Source: Priapulus caudatus
Taxonomy: Eukaryota > Priapulida > Priapulimorpha > Priapulimorphida > Priapulidae
DNA length: 64,000 nt
Reading direction: 5' to 3'
Assembly (NCBI RefSeq): GCF_000485595.1
Contig: NW_014577379.1
Location: 34,441 to 98,440 of the forward strand
The position numbers and the translations under genes are program-made. Of the stretch, positions 48,161-53,478 are shown in pieces (position 1 is the first letter of the stretch; every line of letters starts with the position of its first letter). The notes beneath the pieces are model-generated. The model did no database searches and was not told where the DNA came from. It saw only the letters and a list, made by a program, of their open reading frames with translations.

Positions 48161-48417
48161 CACACACACATACCCAGTCGAACGGCGAGCTAAGTAGCAT
48201 GCATGAGCTAAGTATGCATATATAATAATCCTTATATACATGTTTGATTGTGTCTTTTAGATGATTTTGATTGTATTCCAAACGAGAGGGGGGAAACTGA
48301 GATGTTCGTCTTTCCCTGATATCACTTACCATCCAAGGAGGATACGGTCGCTATATGTAGCAATACAGCCAATAGAGCCAATAGAGCATGGTGGAACATG
48401 CAGCTCATGGTCAGCAT
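5198..48417 (-). CDS. BOC/CDON: CDON/BOC/Ihog-family Hedgehog co-receptor, gene span (20 coding exons listed separately)
   Basis: Family role (known): type I cell-surface Ig/FN3 proteins that bind Hedgehog ligand, partner with Patched and, in vertebrates, also act in cell-adhesion and myogenic or axon-guidance signalling. Seen: a signal peptide (residues 1-30), Ig1 (30-128), Ig2 (128-226), Ig3 (226-about 320), Ig4 (about 320-417), Ig5 (417-502), a basic linker (502-536), FN3-a (536-about 625), FN3-b (about 630-755), one membrane helix (777-801) and a cytoplasmic tail from 802. Numbering assumes the corrected exon order described in the findings. Every junction is GT..AG and keeps frame. Ig2 ([10 protein letters not shown]), FN3-b (GFLVEYRPT) and the helix followed by KQRQQ resemble vertebrate CDON/BOC. 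Five Igs match CDON; two FN3s match Ihog. Vertebrate CDON has three FN3s. The 3' end is unresolved. DSCAM or Robo are less likely because of the FN3 count and tail. Confidence 0.85.
5985..6143. repeat. TTA/TTG trinucleotide-rich tract in intron
   Basis: An interrupted (TTA)n with TTG and TTC runs, just downstream of the exon 19 donor. It is not coding. Confidence 0.85.
6151..6291 (-). CDS. BOC/CDON: Coding exon 19: cytoplasmic tail, acidic/proline segment
   Basis: 141 nt, phase 0 on both sides (47 codons). It reads [18 protein letters not shown], then an acidic run ([18 protein letters not shown]) ending in QTPP. Acceptor gctttacag and donor CCG|gttagt. Because both ends are phase 0, the exon could be skipped without a frameshift. 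Confidence 0.82.
6437..6733. mobile_element. Inverted-repeat MITE-like element in intron
   Basis: The 20-mer CAAGAGTAGATAATAACACA near the left end is found exactly as its reverse complement near the right end (about 6700-6725), each flanked outward by GAATAT. The interior of about 240 bp is AT-rich without an ORF. The same ATCAAGAGTA head recurs at 47681. It is probably a non-autonomous DNA transposon; superfamily unknown. Confidence 0.55.
6859..7001 (-). CDS. BOC/CDON: Coding exon 18: cytoplasmic tail, membrane-proximal
   Basis: 143 nt, phase 2 in, 0 out. It encodes [19 protein letters not shown], then Asn/Ser-rich sequence with [15 protein letters not shown]. The Asn-Gly-His and Asn-Gly-Tyr repeats recall the Asn/Gly-rich CDON tail. 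No catalytic or adaptor domain is recognised. Confidence 0.85.
7203..7376 (-). CDS. BOC/CDON: Coding exon 17: juxtamembrane acidic stretch and transmembrane helix
   Basis: 174 nt, phase 2 in, 1 out. An acidic stem ([10 protein letters not shown]) is followed by a hydrophobic helix of about 25 residues, [20 protein letters not shown] continuing MLLCYY, and a positive stop-transfer KQRQQRR. This gives type I topology. The helix with G-V-L-G spacing and the following K-RQQ resemble CDON. Confidence 0.9.
7396..7746. repeat. Tandem duplication of about 173 bp in intron
   Basis: The stretch beginning GCAGTGACACAGTGTCCCAC recurs about 173 bp later with few differences, and both units end with GGAGATTTCGAAGAAGC. 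It lies between the FN3-b and membrane exons. Confidence 0.85.
7782..8001 (-). CDS. BOC/CDON: Coding exon 16: rest of FN3-b
   Basis: 220 nt, phase 0 in, 1 out. It encodes [17 protein letters not shown], then [20 protein letters not shown] and the terminal RTKS. This strongly resembles the membrane-proximal FN3 of CDON/BOC, the domain that contacts Sonic Hedgehog in vertebrates (known). Whether the calcium-site residues are kept cannot be judged by eye. Confidence 0.88.
8015..8262. repeat. Tandem duplication of about 130 bp in intron
   Basis: Two diverged units, each with GTTAGCA, CTATTGCT, TTATCAT, ACATAC and TAGTTTGTG in order and ending CTAGGTGTAATTA or CCAGGTGTAGTTA. They lie directly upstream (minus sense) of the FN3-b exon. 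Confidence 0.75.
8318..8612. repeat. Pyrimidine-rich CT tract in intron
   Basis: Almost pure C/T on the plus strand for about 290 bp, with short (CT)n runs. The open frames through it are Ser/Leu/Pro translations of the repeat. Confidence 0.9.
8628..8830 (-). CDS. BOC/CDON: Coding exon 15: end of FN3-a and start of FN3-b
   Basis: 203 nt, phase 2 in, 0 out. It finishes FN3-a with [17 protein letters not shown] and SSKLFLV (F-G strands), then a spacer with GRGDD, and opens FN3-b with [19 protein letters not shown] and RWN. The GRGDD run contains an RGD tripeptide; whether it is exposed or functional is unknown. Confidence 0.85.
9355..9479 (-). CDS. BOC/CDON: Coding exon 14: FN3-a, middle
   Basis: 125 nt, phase 1 in, 1 out. 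It continues FN3-a with [11 protein letters not shown], an insertion containing [13 protein letters not shown], then [15 protein letters not shown]. The C' strand motif 'QY--MGK' recalls CDON. Acceptor acctctag, donor TCAG|gtaggc. Confidence 0.85.
9638..9746 (-). CDS. BOC/CDON: Coding exon 13: FN3-a, start
   Basis: 109 nt, phase 2 in, 2 out. It encodes [19 protein letters not shown], then [13 protein letters not shown]: the A-C strands of an FN3 domain with the core Trp and the N-D-G-x-x-I turn. It is most like the second FN3 of vertebrate CDON/BOC and the first of Ihog. Confidence 0.87.
10071..10172 (-). CDS. BOC/CDON: Coding exon 12: lysine-rich linker between Ig and FN3 blocks
   Basis: 102 nt, phase 2 in, 1 out. 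It encodes about 33 residues of which 14 are Lys or Arg, including five consecutive Lys, largely from AAG repeats. It sits exactly where vertebrate CDON/BOC have their first FN3 domain and linker. No hydrophobic core or domain pattern is visible, so it is probably an extended basic segment. Frame and splice sites (ttttttag, AGAG|gtaata) fit both neighbours. Confidence 0.78.
10483..10610. repeat. (TTG)n tract in intron
   Basis: Imperfect TTG/TTA triplets between exons 11 and 12. Confidence 0.9.
10650..10768 (-). CDS. BOC/CDON: Coding exon 11: Ig5, second half
   Basis: 119 nt, phase 1 in, 1 out. It has the classic Ig ending [16 protein letters not shown] followed by LSLYHLTV. Acceptor attatag, donor GTCG|gttagt. 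A (TTG)n tract lies just downstream in the intron. Confidence 0.87.
11250..11385 (-). CDS. BOC/CDON: Coding exon 10: Ig5, first half
   Basis: 136 nt, phase 2 in, 2 out. It encodes [17 protein letters not shown], then TMTCYGN with the B-strand Cys, QLAWFKNSQ with the core Trp, and PSD. It joins exon 11 through an Arg codon (AG+G). It corresponds in position to the last Ig before the FN3 block. Confidence 0.85.
11671..11811 (-). CDS. BOC/CDON: Coding exon 9: Ig4, second half
   Basis: 141 nt, phase 2 in, 1 out. Seen: [18 protein letters not shown] (E-F strands with the disulfide Cys), [17 protein letters not shown] (G strand), then a Ser/Thr-rich spacer SPFTSTDST. Acceptor cactacag, donor ACAG|gtaaga. 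The next upstream intron holds the N gap and the inverted duplicate. Confidence 0.85.
12105..12129. other. Assembly gap, 25 N
   Basis: Exactly 25 N. It lies at the left end of the inverted, indel-rich duplicate (12.2-14.27 kb). A fixed 25-N spacer beside low-quality sequence suggests an incompletely closed, long-read-filled gap. Confidence 0.97.
13008..13178 (+). pseudogene. Disrupted inverted copy of exon 7
   Basis: Plus-strand match to exon 7 (GATATGGGACATCCGC ... TTGTGTGACAACCA ... GCGACAGGTAG) with many one- to three-base insertions that destroy the reading frame. The acceptor AG is also lost. It is probably an artefact of low-quality sequence rather than a true pseudogene. Confidence 0.8.
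13635..13759 (+). pseudogene. Disrupted inverted copy of exon 8
   Basis: Plus-strand match to exon 8 (GGTAAAGGCAAGCCAGAACC ... GGACCTGCC ... CAAGGTAAGCACACTG) with frameshifting indels; the acceptor TAG has become TATG. The following intron also matches up to about 14265. Confidence 0.8.
14529..14704. repeat. (TA)n followed by GTGC/GTGT repeats
   Basis: About 52 bp of pure TA at 14529-14580, then unique sequence, then a GTGC/GTGT tract at 14632-14704. The TA tract marks the left end of the segment that is duplicated at 21.6-27.5 kb. Confidence 0.9.
14774..15547. mobile_element. Non-autonomous DNA transposon with terminal inverted repeats
   Basis: It begins TAGTATCTCACTGGGCTGCG and ends with the near-exact reverse complement (CGCATCCCAGTGAGATACTA). 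The inside is dense in TCGCGCGAC-type self-complementary motifs that could fold. It includes a small ORF (15167-15247). There is no transposase and no clear target-site duplication. A damaged copy is at about 21826-22640 within the duplicated block. Confidence 0.65.
15167..15247 (+). CDS. 26-codon ORF inside the 14.8-kb transposon
   Basis: ATG to TAG, encoding an acidic, helix-like peptide beginning [20 protein letters not shown]. Codon use looks more coding-like than its surroundings, and it may be a relic of a transposon-encoded protein. Too short to classify; the copy at about 22251 is frameshifted. Confidence 0.2.
   Translation: MDLREEVQKLQDEDPNLNEDQADIVS
15763..15870. repeat. (TA)n AT-rich tract
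   Basis: Interrupted TA dinucleotides; the counterpart is at 22860-22955. Confidence 0.9.
16388..16500. repeat. (GA)n tract in intron
   Basis: Purine-rich GA repeat directly downstream (minus sense) of exon 6; a second one is at 17218-17345. Confidence 0.85.
16540..16710 (-). CDS. BOC/CDON: Coding exon 6: Ig3, first half
   Basis: 171 nt, phase 2 in, 1 out. It encodes [26 protein letters not shown] with the B-strand Cys, and [11 protein letters not shown] with the core Trp, ending RYRQVL. The WAK-G motif recalls BOC Ig3. Its donor phase fits both the misplaced exon at 20942 and the exon at 11811. A damaged copy lies at 23631-23804 with its donor lost. Confidence 0.85.
17416..17559 (-). CDS. 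BOC/CDON: Coding exon 5: Ig2, second half
   Basis: 144 nt, phase 2 in, 1 out. It begins [16 protein letters not shown] and carries the F-strand DEGIYRC followed by VAVNPVLG. The 'MPSGNL-I-N ... YRC-A-NPV' run is the best local match to vertebrate BOC/CDON in the gene. Donor ACCG|gtgagt. A damaged copy is at 24520-24663. Confidence 0.88.
18130..18512. repeat. Tandem repeat that multiplies the exon 4 end and 5' splice site
   Basis: Units containing CTACTACTTAACGAAG then CTTACCAGTGTTTCTATCGA occur three times (at about 18250-18310, 18408-18465 and 18480-18530). The last is the real exon 4 donor. The other two carry the same exon tail and a GTAAGC donor on the minus strand. Confidence 0.75.
18509..18658 (-). 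CDS. BOC/CDON: Coding exon 4: Ig2, first half
   Basis: 150 nt, phase 2 in, 1 out. It reads LSSFRDQAG, then GNTAVIQC with the B-strand Cys, then an FEFNN strand. The order 'L-x-x-F ... GNTAVI-C' is characteristic of CDON/BOC Ig2. Two extra copies of the exon end plus 5' splice site lie just downstream (18.29 and 18.44 kb on the + axis). A second, indel-ridden copy of this exon lies at 25616-25757. Confidence 0.85.
18893..18952. repeat. Interstitial telomere-like (CCCTAA)n
   Basis: About nine CCCTAA units with small interruptions; the copy is at about 25985-26040. The TTAGGG type is common to most non-arthropod animals (known). It lies inside a gene, so it is not a chromosome end. Confidence 0.85.
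19738..19831. repeat. (CTACTG)n microsatellite at the end of the duplicated block
   Basis: About 15 perfect hexamers. In the other copy the same repeat is much longer (26815-27560). The sequence right of it changes abruptly to the 19845 arm, so this is a likely false join. Confidence 0.85.
20287..20398 (-). CDS. BOC/CDON: Coding exon 8: Ig4, first half (misplaced in assembly)
   Basis: 112 nt, phase 0 in, 1 out. It encodes [15 protein letters not shown] with the B-strand Cys, [13 protein letters not shown] with the core Trp, and IFAK. It continues exon 7 without a break. Its missing second half is supplied by exon 9 (NVLEIRN ... GVYQC) with Asp at the split codon. Exons 7 and 8 together are 261 nt, so skipping them keeps frame and would give a four-Ig protein. 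An inverted, disrupted copy lies at 13635-13759. Confidence 0.75.
20794..20942 (-). CDS. BOC/CDON: Coding exon 7: Ig3 second half and start of Ig4 (misplaced in assembly)
   Basis: 149 nt, phase 2 in, 0 out. It reads [17 protein letters not shown] (Ig E-F strands), then a short linker and [12 protein letters not shown], the A-strand of the next Ig. Acceptor ggtcacag and donor CACAG|gtgcgc are intact. As a second half-domain it cannot follow exon 3, which already completes Ig1, but it completes exon 6 exactly (Gly at the split codon). I infer that its true place is between 16540 and 11811. A frameshifted inverted copy sits there, at 13008-13178. Confidence 0.75.
21826..22640. mobile_element. 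Indel-rich copy of the 14.8-kb transposon
   Basis: It starts GTAGTACTCACTGGGCTGGG and ends CAGTGAGATACTA, with the same internal order as 14774-15547 but many single-base differences. Confidence 0.7.
23631..23804 (-). pseudogene. Frameshifted copy of exon 6
   Basis: Matches 16540-16710 along its full length with several one-base indels. The donor GGTAAGC is disrupted (CTTACC has become TTTACA on the plus strand) and the frame is broken. Probably a sequence artefact. Confidence 0.85.
24520..24663 (-). pseudogene. Frameshifted copy of exon 5
   Basis: Matches 17416-17559 with indels; the acceptor TAG is lost (TTCTAC has become TTCAC on the plus strand). Probably a sequence artefact. Confidence 0.85.
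25616..25757 (-). pseudogene. Frameshifted copy of exon 4
   Basis: Matches 18509-18658 with deletions (for example GTGTTGTTG shortened) that break the frame. The donor GT survives. Probably a sequence artefact. Confidence 0.85.
26815..27770. repeat. Long (CTACTG)n and (ACTACC)n microsatellite
   Basis: About 750 bp of CTACTG hexamers with many dropped or added bases, clean again at 27470-27546, then about 200 bp of ACTACC/ACCATT. The long frames through it are repeat translations. Confidence 0.9.
28205..28456. repeat. (CA)n / (CACGCA)n microsatellite
   Basis: CA and CACG repeats on the plus strand, in the intron between exons 3 and 4. Confidence 0.92.
28625..28815. repeat. (GA)n microsatellite
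   Basis: Purine-only GA tract just downstream (minus sense) of exon 3. Confidence 0.92.
28966..29070 (-). CDS. BOC/CDON: Coding exon 3: Ig1, second half
   Basis: 105 nt, phase 2 in, 1 out. It contains the Ig F-strand signature EGEDAYYC and ends with LPMQVREA. It joins exon 2 as Gly at the split codon and exon 4 as Arg (A+GA), giving a smooth Ig1-Ig2 boundary (MQVREARLSSFRDQ) like that of vertebrate BOC/CDON. In this assembly the next minus-strand exons by coordinate are misplaced ones (see findings). Confidence 0.8.
29519..29707 (-). CDS. BOC/CDON: Coding exon 2: Ig1, first half
   Basis: 189 nt, starting with two bases of a split codon and ending with one. It encodes the A-E strands of an Ig domain: PRFTSISPP, Cys in VQLECA, Trp in AITWLRHGQ, then GSLTIHSF. 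The opening PRFT and the shape of this half-domain resemble Ig1 of vertebrate BOC. Acceptor tcttgcag and donor CACCG|gtgagc are strong. The intron separating it from the signal-peptide exon is 18.6 kb long. Confidence 0.85.
30339..30385. repeat. (TA)n tract
   Basis: TA dinucleotides with one interruption. Confidence 0.9.
32097..32296. repeat. 46-bp AT-rich tandem repeat, four copies
   Basis: The unit starts ATGCGCATATATGCG, itself a palindrome (CGCATATATGCG), and ends TATTAAC. Three middle copies are nearly identical; a (TA)n closes the array. Confidence 0.88.
33395..33471. repeat. (CT)n microsatellite
   Basis: About 38 uninterrupted CT units. Confidence 0.95.
34853..34976. repeat. (CA)n / (CGCA)n microsatellite
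   Basis: Mixed CA and CGCA repeat; a similar tract is at 35666-35823. Confidence 0.92.
35996..36520. repeat. (GA)n tract and (TG)n tract
   Basis: GA at 35996-36038 and TG at 36419-36520, with unique CpG-rich sequence between, including a CRE-like TGACGTCA at 36297-36304. Confidence 0.88.
36540..36707. repeat. 168-bp near-perfect palindrome
   Basis: Left arm GCACAGGCACTTGAAGCG... and right arm ...CGCTTCAAGTGCCTGTGC are reverse complements over about 75 bp with few mismatches, meeting at an AT-rich centre (36612-36638). It may be a foldback element or a hairpin-forming MITE. It directly abuts the (TG)n tract. Confidence 0.85.
38450..39905. repeat. 29-bp minisatellite, about 50 units
   Basis: The unit begins CAGAGCTAGCAGGCCTGCC and continues AGCACACAAC. 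Units at both ends are regular, while those at about 38630-39770 carry many indels, again like unpolished sequence. Short units lacking the middle 15 bases also occur. Confidence 0.9.
40744..41099. mobile_element. CAGGG...CCCTG non-autonomous element (hAT-like ends)
   Basis: It starts CAGGGTGCGAAATGAAC and ends GTTAATTTCTACCCCTG, which are diverged inverted repeats. Inside, GGACTCCCTG-type motifs recur in both orientations. TATGTG directly flanks both ends (40738-40743 and 41100-41105). CAG...CTG ends are typical of hAT elements (known), although their target duplication is usually 8 bp. No ORF. Confidence 0.55.
41610..42218. repeat. Tandem duplication, unit about 165 bp, interrupted by a transposon
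   Basis: The stretch GAGACACTGCTCGGACATAA ... GAGACTTGCTTATTA is present at 41983-42053 and again at 42148-42218. The preceding part (TATTCTGTCCACTGTG ... AGCCATA) is at 42085-42140 and, diverged, at 41635-41670. The element at 41672-41966 splits the first unit. Confidence 0.85.
41672..41966. mobile_element. MITE with long terminal inverted repeats
   Basis: The arms of about 90 bp (TGTTCTGCTAGCATCTATGAC... inward) are nearly exact inverted repeats. Each holds a smaller palindrome built on CATAGGAAGATTCTTCCTATG. GCTATAG flanks both ends (41665-41671 and 41967-41973), and the neighbouring tandem unit shows the uninterrupted site at about 42131-42140. No ORF. Confidence 0.8.
42603..42735. repeat. 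(GGAT)n and (GATA)n microsatellite
   Basis: About 22 GGAT units, then GATA units. Confidence 0.95.
43494..43640. repeat. (CA)n / (CACG)n microsatellite
   Basis: A CA-rich tract that generates long Val/Cys frames on the minus strand. Confidence 0.93.
44743..44806. repeat. (TTA)n tract
   Basis: Imperfect TTA/TTG triplets. Confidence 0.85.
47213..47342. repeat. (CA)n then (TA)n microsatellite
   Basis: CA at 47213-47232 followed by about 110 bp of TA with a few AAA steps. Confidence 0.93.
47681..47735. repeat. Inverted repeat related to the 6.4-kb MITE
   Basis: ATCAAGAGTACATAATAGG at 47681-47699 is the exact reverse complement of 47717-47735. The head differs by one base from that of the element at 6437. 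It is probably a minimal relative or deletion derivative. Confidence 0.65.
48083..48172. repeat. (CGCA)n microsatellite
   Basis: CGCA tetramers immediately downstream (minus sense) of the signal-peptide exon. Confidence 0.93.
48330..48417 (-). CDS. BOC/CDON: Coding exon 1: start codon and signal peptide
   Basis: ATG at 48417-48415, followed by a short start region and a hydrophobic core ([18 protein letters not shown]), then LDG at the exon edge: a typical cleavable signal peptide. The exon ends GATG|gtaagt with one base left over, which joins the GT of the Ig1 exon to give Gly. A good acceptor (tgttgcag) lies just upstream, so the exon probably runs to 48438 with 21 nt of 5' UTR and at least one non-coding exon further right. 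In-frame Met codons 4 and 7 are alternative starts. The first Met keeps the longest signal sequence after the acceptor. Confidence 0.72.
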
Positions 48418-49428
48418 GGTTCTTCTTCCAGCAGAAATCTGCAACAGAGAATGATTTTTTTCTAAAAACCTTAGCATGTATAATGCGGCGTACGCGTACA
48501 CGCACACACAATGAAACAAGTTAGATAAATCGTAATAAATCTACTCGTACGATACATAAATCAATACATAACTTCTTATGGATTAAAGCAATTAAATTCC
48601 ATTGCATAAACAGTATAATCAAATTTTGTGCTGGCGATTTTATTTTTAGGATTTTATTTGAAGTTTAATCTCCCATTCTTTCATATACAAAAGAATTATG
48701 CGCTCCTTTGCTAGACAATGAATGAAATGGAAATATCAACAAGAAATTCTTTTTTGATCGAAAAGAATAATTAAATTAGATATGCGAACGCACATCCACA
48801 AGGTTAGCAATTCATTAAACATGTCTGCCTCTTCCAACTCTTCACCCTTTCCAGAAACAGGTCACCATAAAAGAATGTGGCGAACTGTTTTGCAACTGGA
48901 TTGCCCGTGGGGCTGTGAATGTGTCATGTTGACGCCATACGATACTACTACTACCCTTTCCAGAAACGAATAAACTATAACTGAGAAATTTCACATAATT
49001 GTTGTTAGAACATATCGACCTTCCAGGTCTTTCCTAACGCATGTAACCTTTGTAAAACCAGGCGTAACAGCCGTTTAACCTATATACGGCACATCGCGCG
49101 CCGTTGCCACCGCGGCACTCGAGGGCTTCCTATCCCGAAACAAATCATATTTCCATCGTAAATTCTGCAGCTAACAGAGTCAGTGCAGCGAGAGTTGCAC
49201 ATCGCGCCTCGGATTCTTCACGCTCAAGCAACTGCTTCGCATTTCGTGCCCACTTGTTTTGCAATGTCCGTCGATCGTTTGTCTTCCCCTGACGTGAACC
49301 ATAGCAATATAAAGCTAGCCGAGGAGATTTACTGGCCGGCTGAAATACGGCAGTCGGCAGCTGGCGGGTCCCTACGAGCAACAGCCTGCATATCAACGTG
49401 CGGTCTATCGTCCTCAGCATCGCCCGCA

Positions 49429-49618
49429 ACATTTACATCGCCACGTTCTATATCTGCATCGCCGCAACATTTACATCGCCACGTTCTATATCTGCATCGC
49501 CGCAACATTTACATCGCCAGTTCTATATCTGCATCGCCGCAACATTTACATCGCCACGTTCTATATCTGCATCGCCGCAACATTTACATCGCCACGTTCT
49601 ATATCTGCATCGCCAACA
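49429..49618. repeat. 38-bp minisatellite, five copies
   Basis: The unit CGCAACATTTACATCGCCAC is followed by GTTCTATATCTGCATCGC; one copy lacks two bases. Frames through it give RNIYIATFYICIA repeats. Confidence 0.92.
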
Positions 49619-50630
49619 CAGTGACATATAAGGACGCGTTCTATCGACCTCGGTACCATAGCAACGTATCGCGCAACATTCACACGGCAACGATATACGA
49701 CAACATCACTGCAACAACTGCAACAATAGATTTATCTGAACATGAACGCATCAATATTTCCAGAGATCGCAGCGTTCTATGCTGACCCGACTGCAACAAT
49801 TACAGCAAACTTTTATTTGGCGATCCTGACATAGACGACCAAACCTCATACTAGCCATCACACACAAATCACATCATACAAAAGTCGCACGTCCACGCCA
49901 CGCCTCATCCTCATCACTACAGAATCATCGTCAGACTCGTGATGGTATTTACGAGGATTTTCCTTCTTTTTCCTCAAACTTTTTCTTCGTCTATACGATA
50001 AGTTCTCGCGATCGTCTAAGTTCTCTCCTTTGATATATTCTCCCCGACACACGTTTCGCCATCGTCTCGTCCTCCCCGCCTCTGCCTCGCTGACACATTT
50101 ACGCTCGGCGCGCGTTGCCCTTCTCCGCGCATCAGCGACAGATTTACCACGCCGAAAGAAGATGCTTGAACCCAACAGAGAGGAGCTCAAATCGCGGAAG
50201 AATGCGGGAGGGGTCACCAACATGCACGGGGGAAATACTTACGAGGGATGCCGTGGTTTAGACACACAGGGATGGCTTACGGGGGACGCCGTGGTACACA
50301 CACATATATATTGGGATGGGGTTGGCTGCTCGAGGCAGCAGCCTCACTCTCCGTCCACGCCGTCGGCAACGGGACACTGAATGGTGGGTTTTATCTACTG
50401 GCTAAGCACAATATTTACAGTGAGATTTTTATCTGACGTCGGGGGATTACGGGAGGCCGAGTGGTTAAAACAGCCGTAATGAATGGCGGCGGCTGTACGC
50501 GCGCGAGTTGCCGCGGCCAGGTGTCAAACTACTCGATGTCGACTCGACGGACACTTGCAGGTTCCCACAGCATCTTGTACGGCAACCTGCACACGGCCAA
50601 TCTCAGGGTCCACGCTGCCACTTACTGAGG

Positions 50631-50668
50631 GAATTACTGAAGGCATTACTGAAGGCATTACTGAAAGC
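50631..50668. repeat. 12-bp repeat, three copies
   Basis: ATTACTGAAGGC in tandem. Confidence 0.85.
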
Positions 50669-52159
50669 CACCCCACCCTGTTCTTATACCAGAACACAAA
50701 TCTCTATCGTACCTCGTGGATATTTTCAGTACATTTCTTTTGCCAAATCGGCAACAAGAATCGTACTTCTGAAATCATTTATTATCATACAGAATCTTCT
50801 ACTCCAACGGGCAGCGTAAAATTCAAATAATGGACAATGCGTCCCATCCACTGGACGCTTTCCTCAAATTCGGAAGTTGTTTTCCCTGAGGATTCCAATT
50901 TGCAGACGGACACACCTCCGCACTACACTCAACAACTGATCACAATATCCAGCAAAACAGCCGCAGAATGGAGTGAATATGTGAGAATTCGGATATCGAA
51001 CGTGTTGGACGACATCAGTGCGTGTCTGTATGTACGCCGGCATGTATGCGCACAGCTGCACGCTGACTGCCGACACGCGGATGACGGGAGGAAGAGAAAA
51101 ACTAGCGGGTTGATTGAAGATCACATCGAAAGGAATCCGAAAAGTAACAACAAATTAGTACGAGAATATTTCTCTGCAACTGCTCCAAAAACGTTTGCGC
51201 TGCTGCGACACAAAACTGTGTTGCTACGCCAAGCTCGATCTCACAGTGAATAGATAGTTAGATACACACTGACATGCTGAGATTTGAGATTAAACCTAGT
51301 GGCAGGAAATCTGCGTTGGTTCTCGCACAAAGACGCTGCACTCTTGCACACGTTACTCACACGTAAAACAAGATGATACTAACAAACAAACAACAAACAA
51401 AGAGCTCATCAACGCTTTCCCCAGCCCCGCATTTACATCCAATGATTATCGCAGTCAGATTCCAATTCGTTTACACATCGAATACTTGAATCATGAGCAT
51501 GACAGGATGGCTCCCACAACGCCGAAAAAAATACCTCACGCGTTTGAAATAGCCCGTTCACACATGATCTGCCAATCACACTAATTAAAGTGCCAATCAA
51601 CGCAGAGAAATGACTCGGGTCACGGAACGAATGTTTCATCCGGTTATTTCACGAGGAAGACGTGCAGGCAGCAGCAGCATCAACGTCAGCATCCGCATCC
51701 GAGAATATGGGCTTCGCGTGCACACTGGGCTTCAGTTATCTATGGCTGCTAATCTATGGCAGCGACTGAACATTTATAAAAAAAATACATCGCGCTCGGG
51801 GAAAGAGAGCATTTATATCGCGCGCGCAAAAAAAAACCCGCCAGCTAAGCTCACACTGCACCTGTTGTTGCACTCATGTCAACAGTAACCGACACTTAAC
51901 CGGGCGAAATCAAATCTTTGTAGCAAACACCGCGCCTCCTCATCCTCCACGTTGGTTTTTCCATTAATTGCGCGCACTTTTTTTCAGGCAGGCTGCGGCG
52001 AAGAGCTGATGCAAGGCAGAGACGACCCGTGATCATGTCACTCCCCAAACTATTTAGAGAAACAAGCATATGCCCAGCTCGAACAGACTAGTCATTTAGA
52101 TTGCCAGAGATCGCGCGACGCTCGCTCTCTCTCAGGCGCGCTAAAATTTCTCTCCGCCC

Positions 52160-52335
52160 CCGTCTCTCTCTCTCTTTCTCCCTCTCTCTCTTCTCTCTCT
52201 CTCTCTCGCGCGCGCTCTTTCTCTCGCACCCTTCCTCCATCTATCAACACACACGCGCGCACTCGCGCGCGCACGCACACACGCACACACACACACACGC
52301 ACGCACGCACACGCGCGCGCGCCCGCGTGCCGCAT
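52160..52335. repeat. (CT)n and (CA)n microsatellites
   Basis: CT-rich to 52240, then CA/CG-rich. Confidence 0.9.
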
Positions 52336-52835
52336 CTCTCTCGCTCTTTCTCTCTCTCCCTCTGTCTTTCTCACTTTCACTGTTTCTCTGTGTGGGTGTT
52401 TCCCTTTCTCCCTCTCTCTATTTATCTATTCCTGATCACTTTCCCGAGCTCACATTGTCTTTCCCACGTTCCCCTACCTCTTTTCCTACCTCCATGCACG
52501 CGTCCTACCTACCCTTTCATCCCGATCTATCTCGACCTGCGTTCTCCCTCTGCAAACAGACACAGGCTCGCCTGCTTTATATTCGCACCAAGCTACTACT
52601 AAACATCGTCATCCCCACGCATCCGCGACGGCATCATCGGCTTTTCGATCTACACCGACAGAGTGCAGCACCGAAAACAATCACAGAGAATGTCGGCAGT
52701 CTCAGCGCTCGCCAATCTTCCCATCGGGCAGCGAGATGTGTCCTCTCATGCAGCCAAAGGTGCTTATAGATGGCCGCTAACTGGTCAAGAGGCAGCAGCA
52801 GTCTGAATTATCTAATCGCGAGTTTAAACTTTACA

Positions 52836-52839
52836 TTTA

Positions 52840-52883
<44 letters not shown>

Positions 52884-52965
52884 TATTATATTATAATATA
52901 TTTATTTTATCATTATAATTATTAATTTATTATTATTTTTTATTATTATTTTATTATTATGAACA
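52836..52965. repeat. (TTA)n tract
   Basis: About 130 bp of TTA triplets with AT interruptions. Confidence 0.9.
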
Positions 52966-53437
52966 TTACAGCTAAAGGTACATACACTAATATTCAGCTA
53001 AGGTCCCATCTATCCATCTCTCTCTATATTTCAATATAGATCTCTATCTTTACACCCCCTTTTCTTTCTTTCTATCTCTTTATATTGCCCTCTTTCATTT
53101 GCTCTTGCTCTCTGCATTTCGCACTCCCTATCCATCCATCTCTTTCGCTTTCTTTCTATACCCTTATCTCTCGATCTGTGTCTCGTTCATCCCGTCTTTC
53201 TCCCTCTTTCGTTCACGCAATTTTAACCTGATCCTTAATCGTCCTTGCCCTCCTTCTCTCGCCCTCGATCTATTGCCTTCCCCCTCTTCCCCTTCCTTCT
53301 CAAACACCTCCTAGACTGCGCGCGCGCACGCACACACGCACGCACGCACACACGCACGCACGCACGCACACACCTACTAAACGATCCGCATCCCGGAATC
53401 AAACTCTTCGACTCCTAATCACTTCCATCTCGGCGCG

Positions 53438-53478
<41 letters not shown>

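Larger units (their letters stand above)
29708..48329. other. First coding intron, 18.6 kb, no gene recognised inside
   Basis: It separates the signal-peptide exon from Ig1. It holds many simple repeats, a 46-bp AT repeat (32.1 kb), a 168-bp palindrome (36.5 kb), a 29-bp minisatellite (38.4-39.9 kb), two small transposons (40.7 and 41.7 kb) and several CpG-dense patches (30.7-30.9, 31.4-31.75, 32.3-33.2, 43.6-44.4 kb) that might be regulatory. All long frames inside are repeat translations or look random. Confidence 0.7.

Noticed and set aside
50451-50490. A tRNA-like A box (GGCCGAGTGGTTA)
   Set aside because: No matching B box or cloverleaf follows within a suitable distance; at best a SINE fragment.
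50837-51253. A 138-codon plus-strand frame without low-complexity bias
   Set aside because: No recognisable domain, no splice or promoter support, and length within chance expectation for this composition. Left unannotated rather than named.
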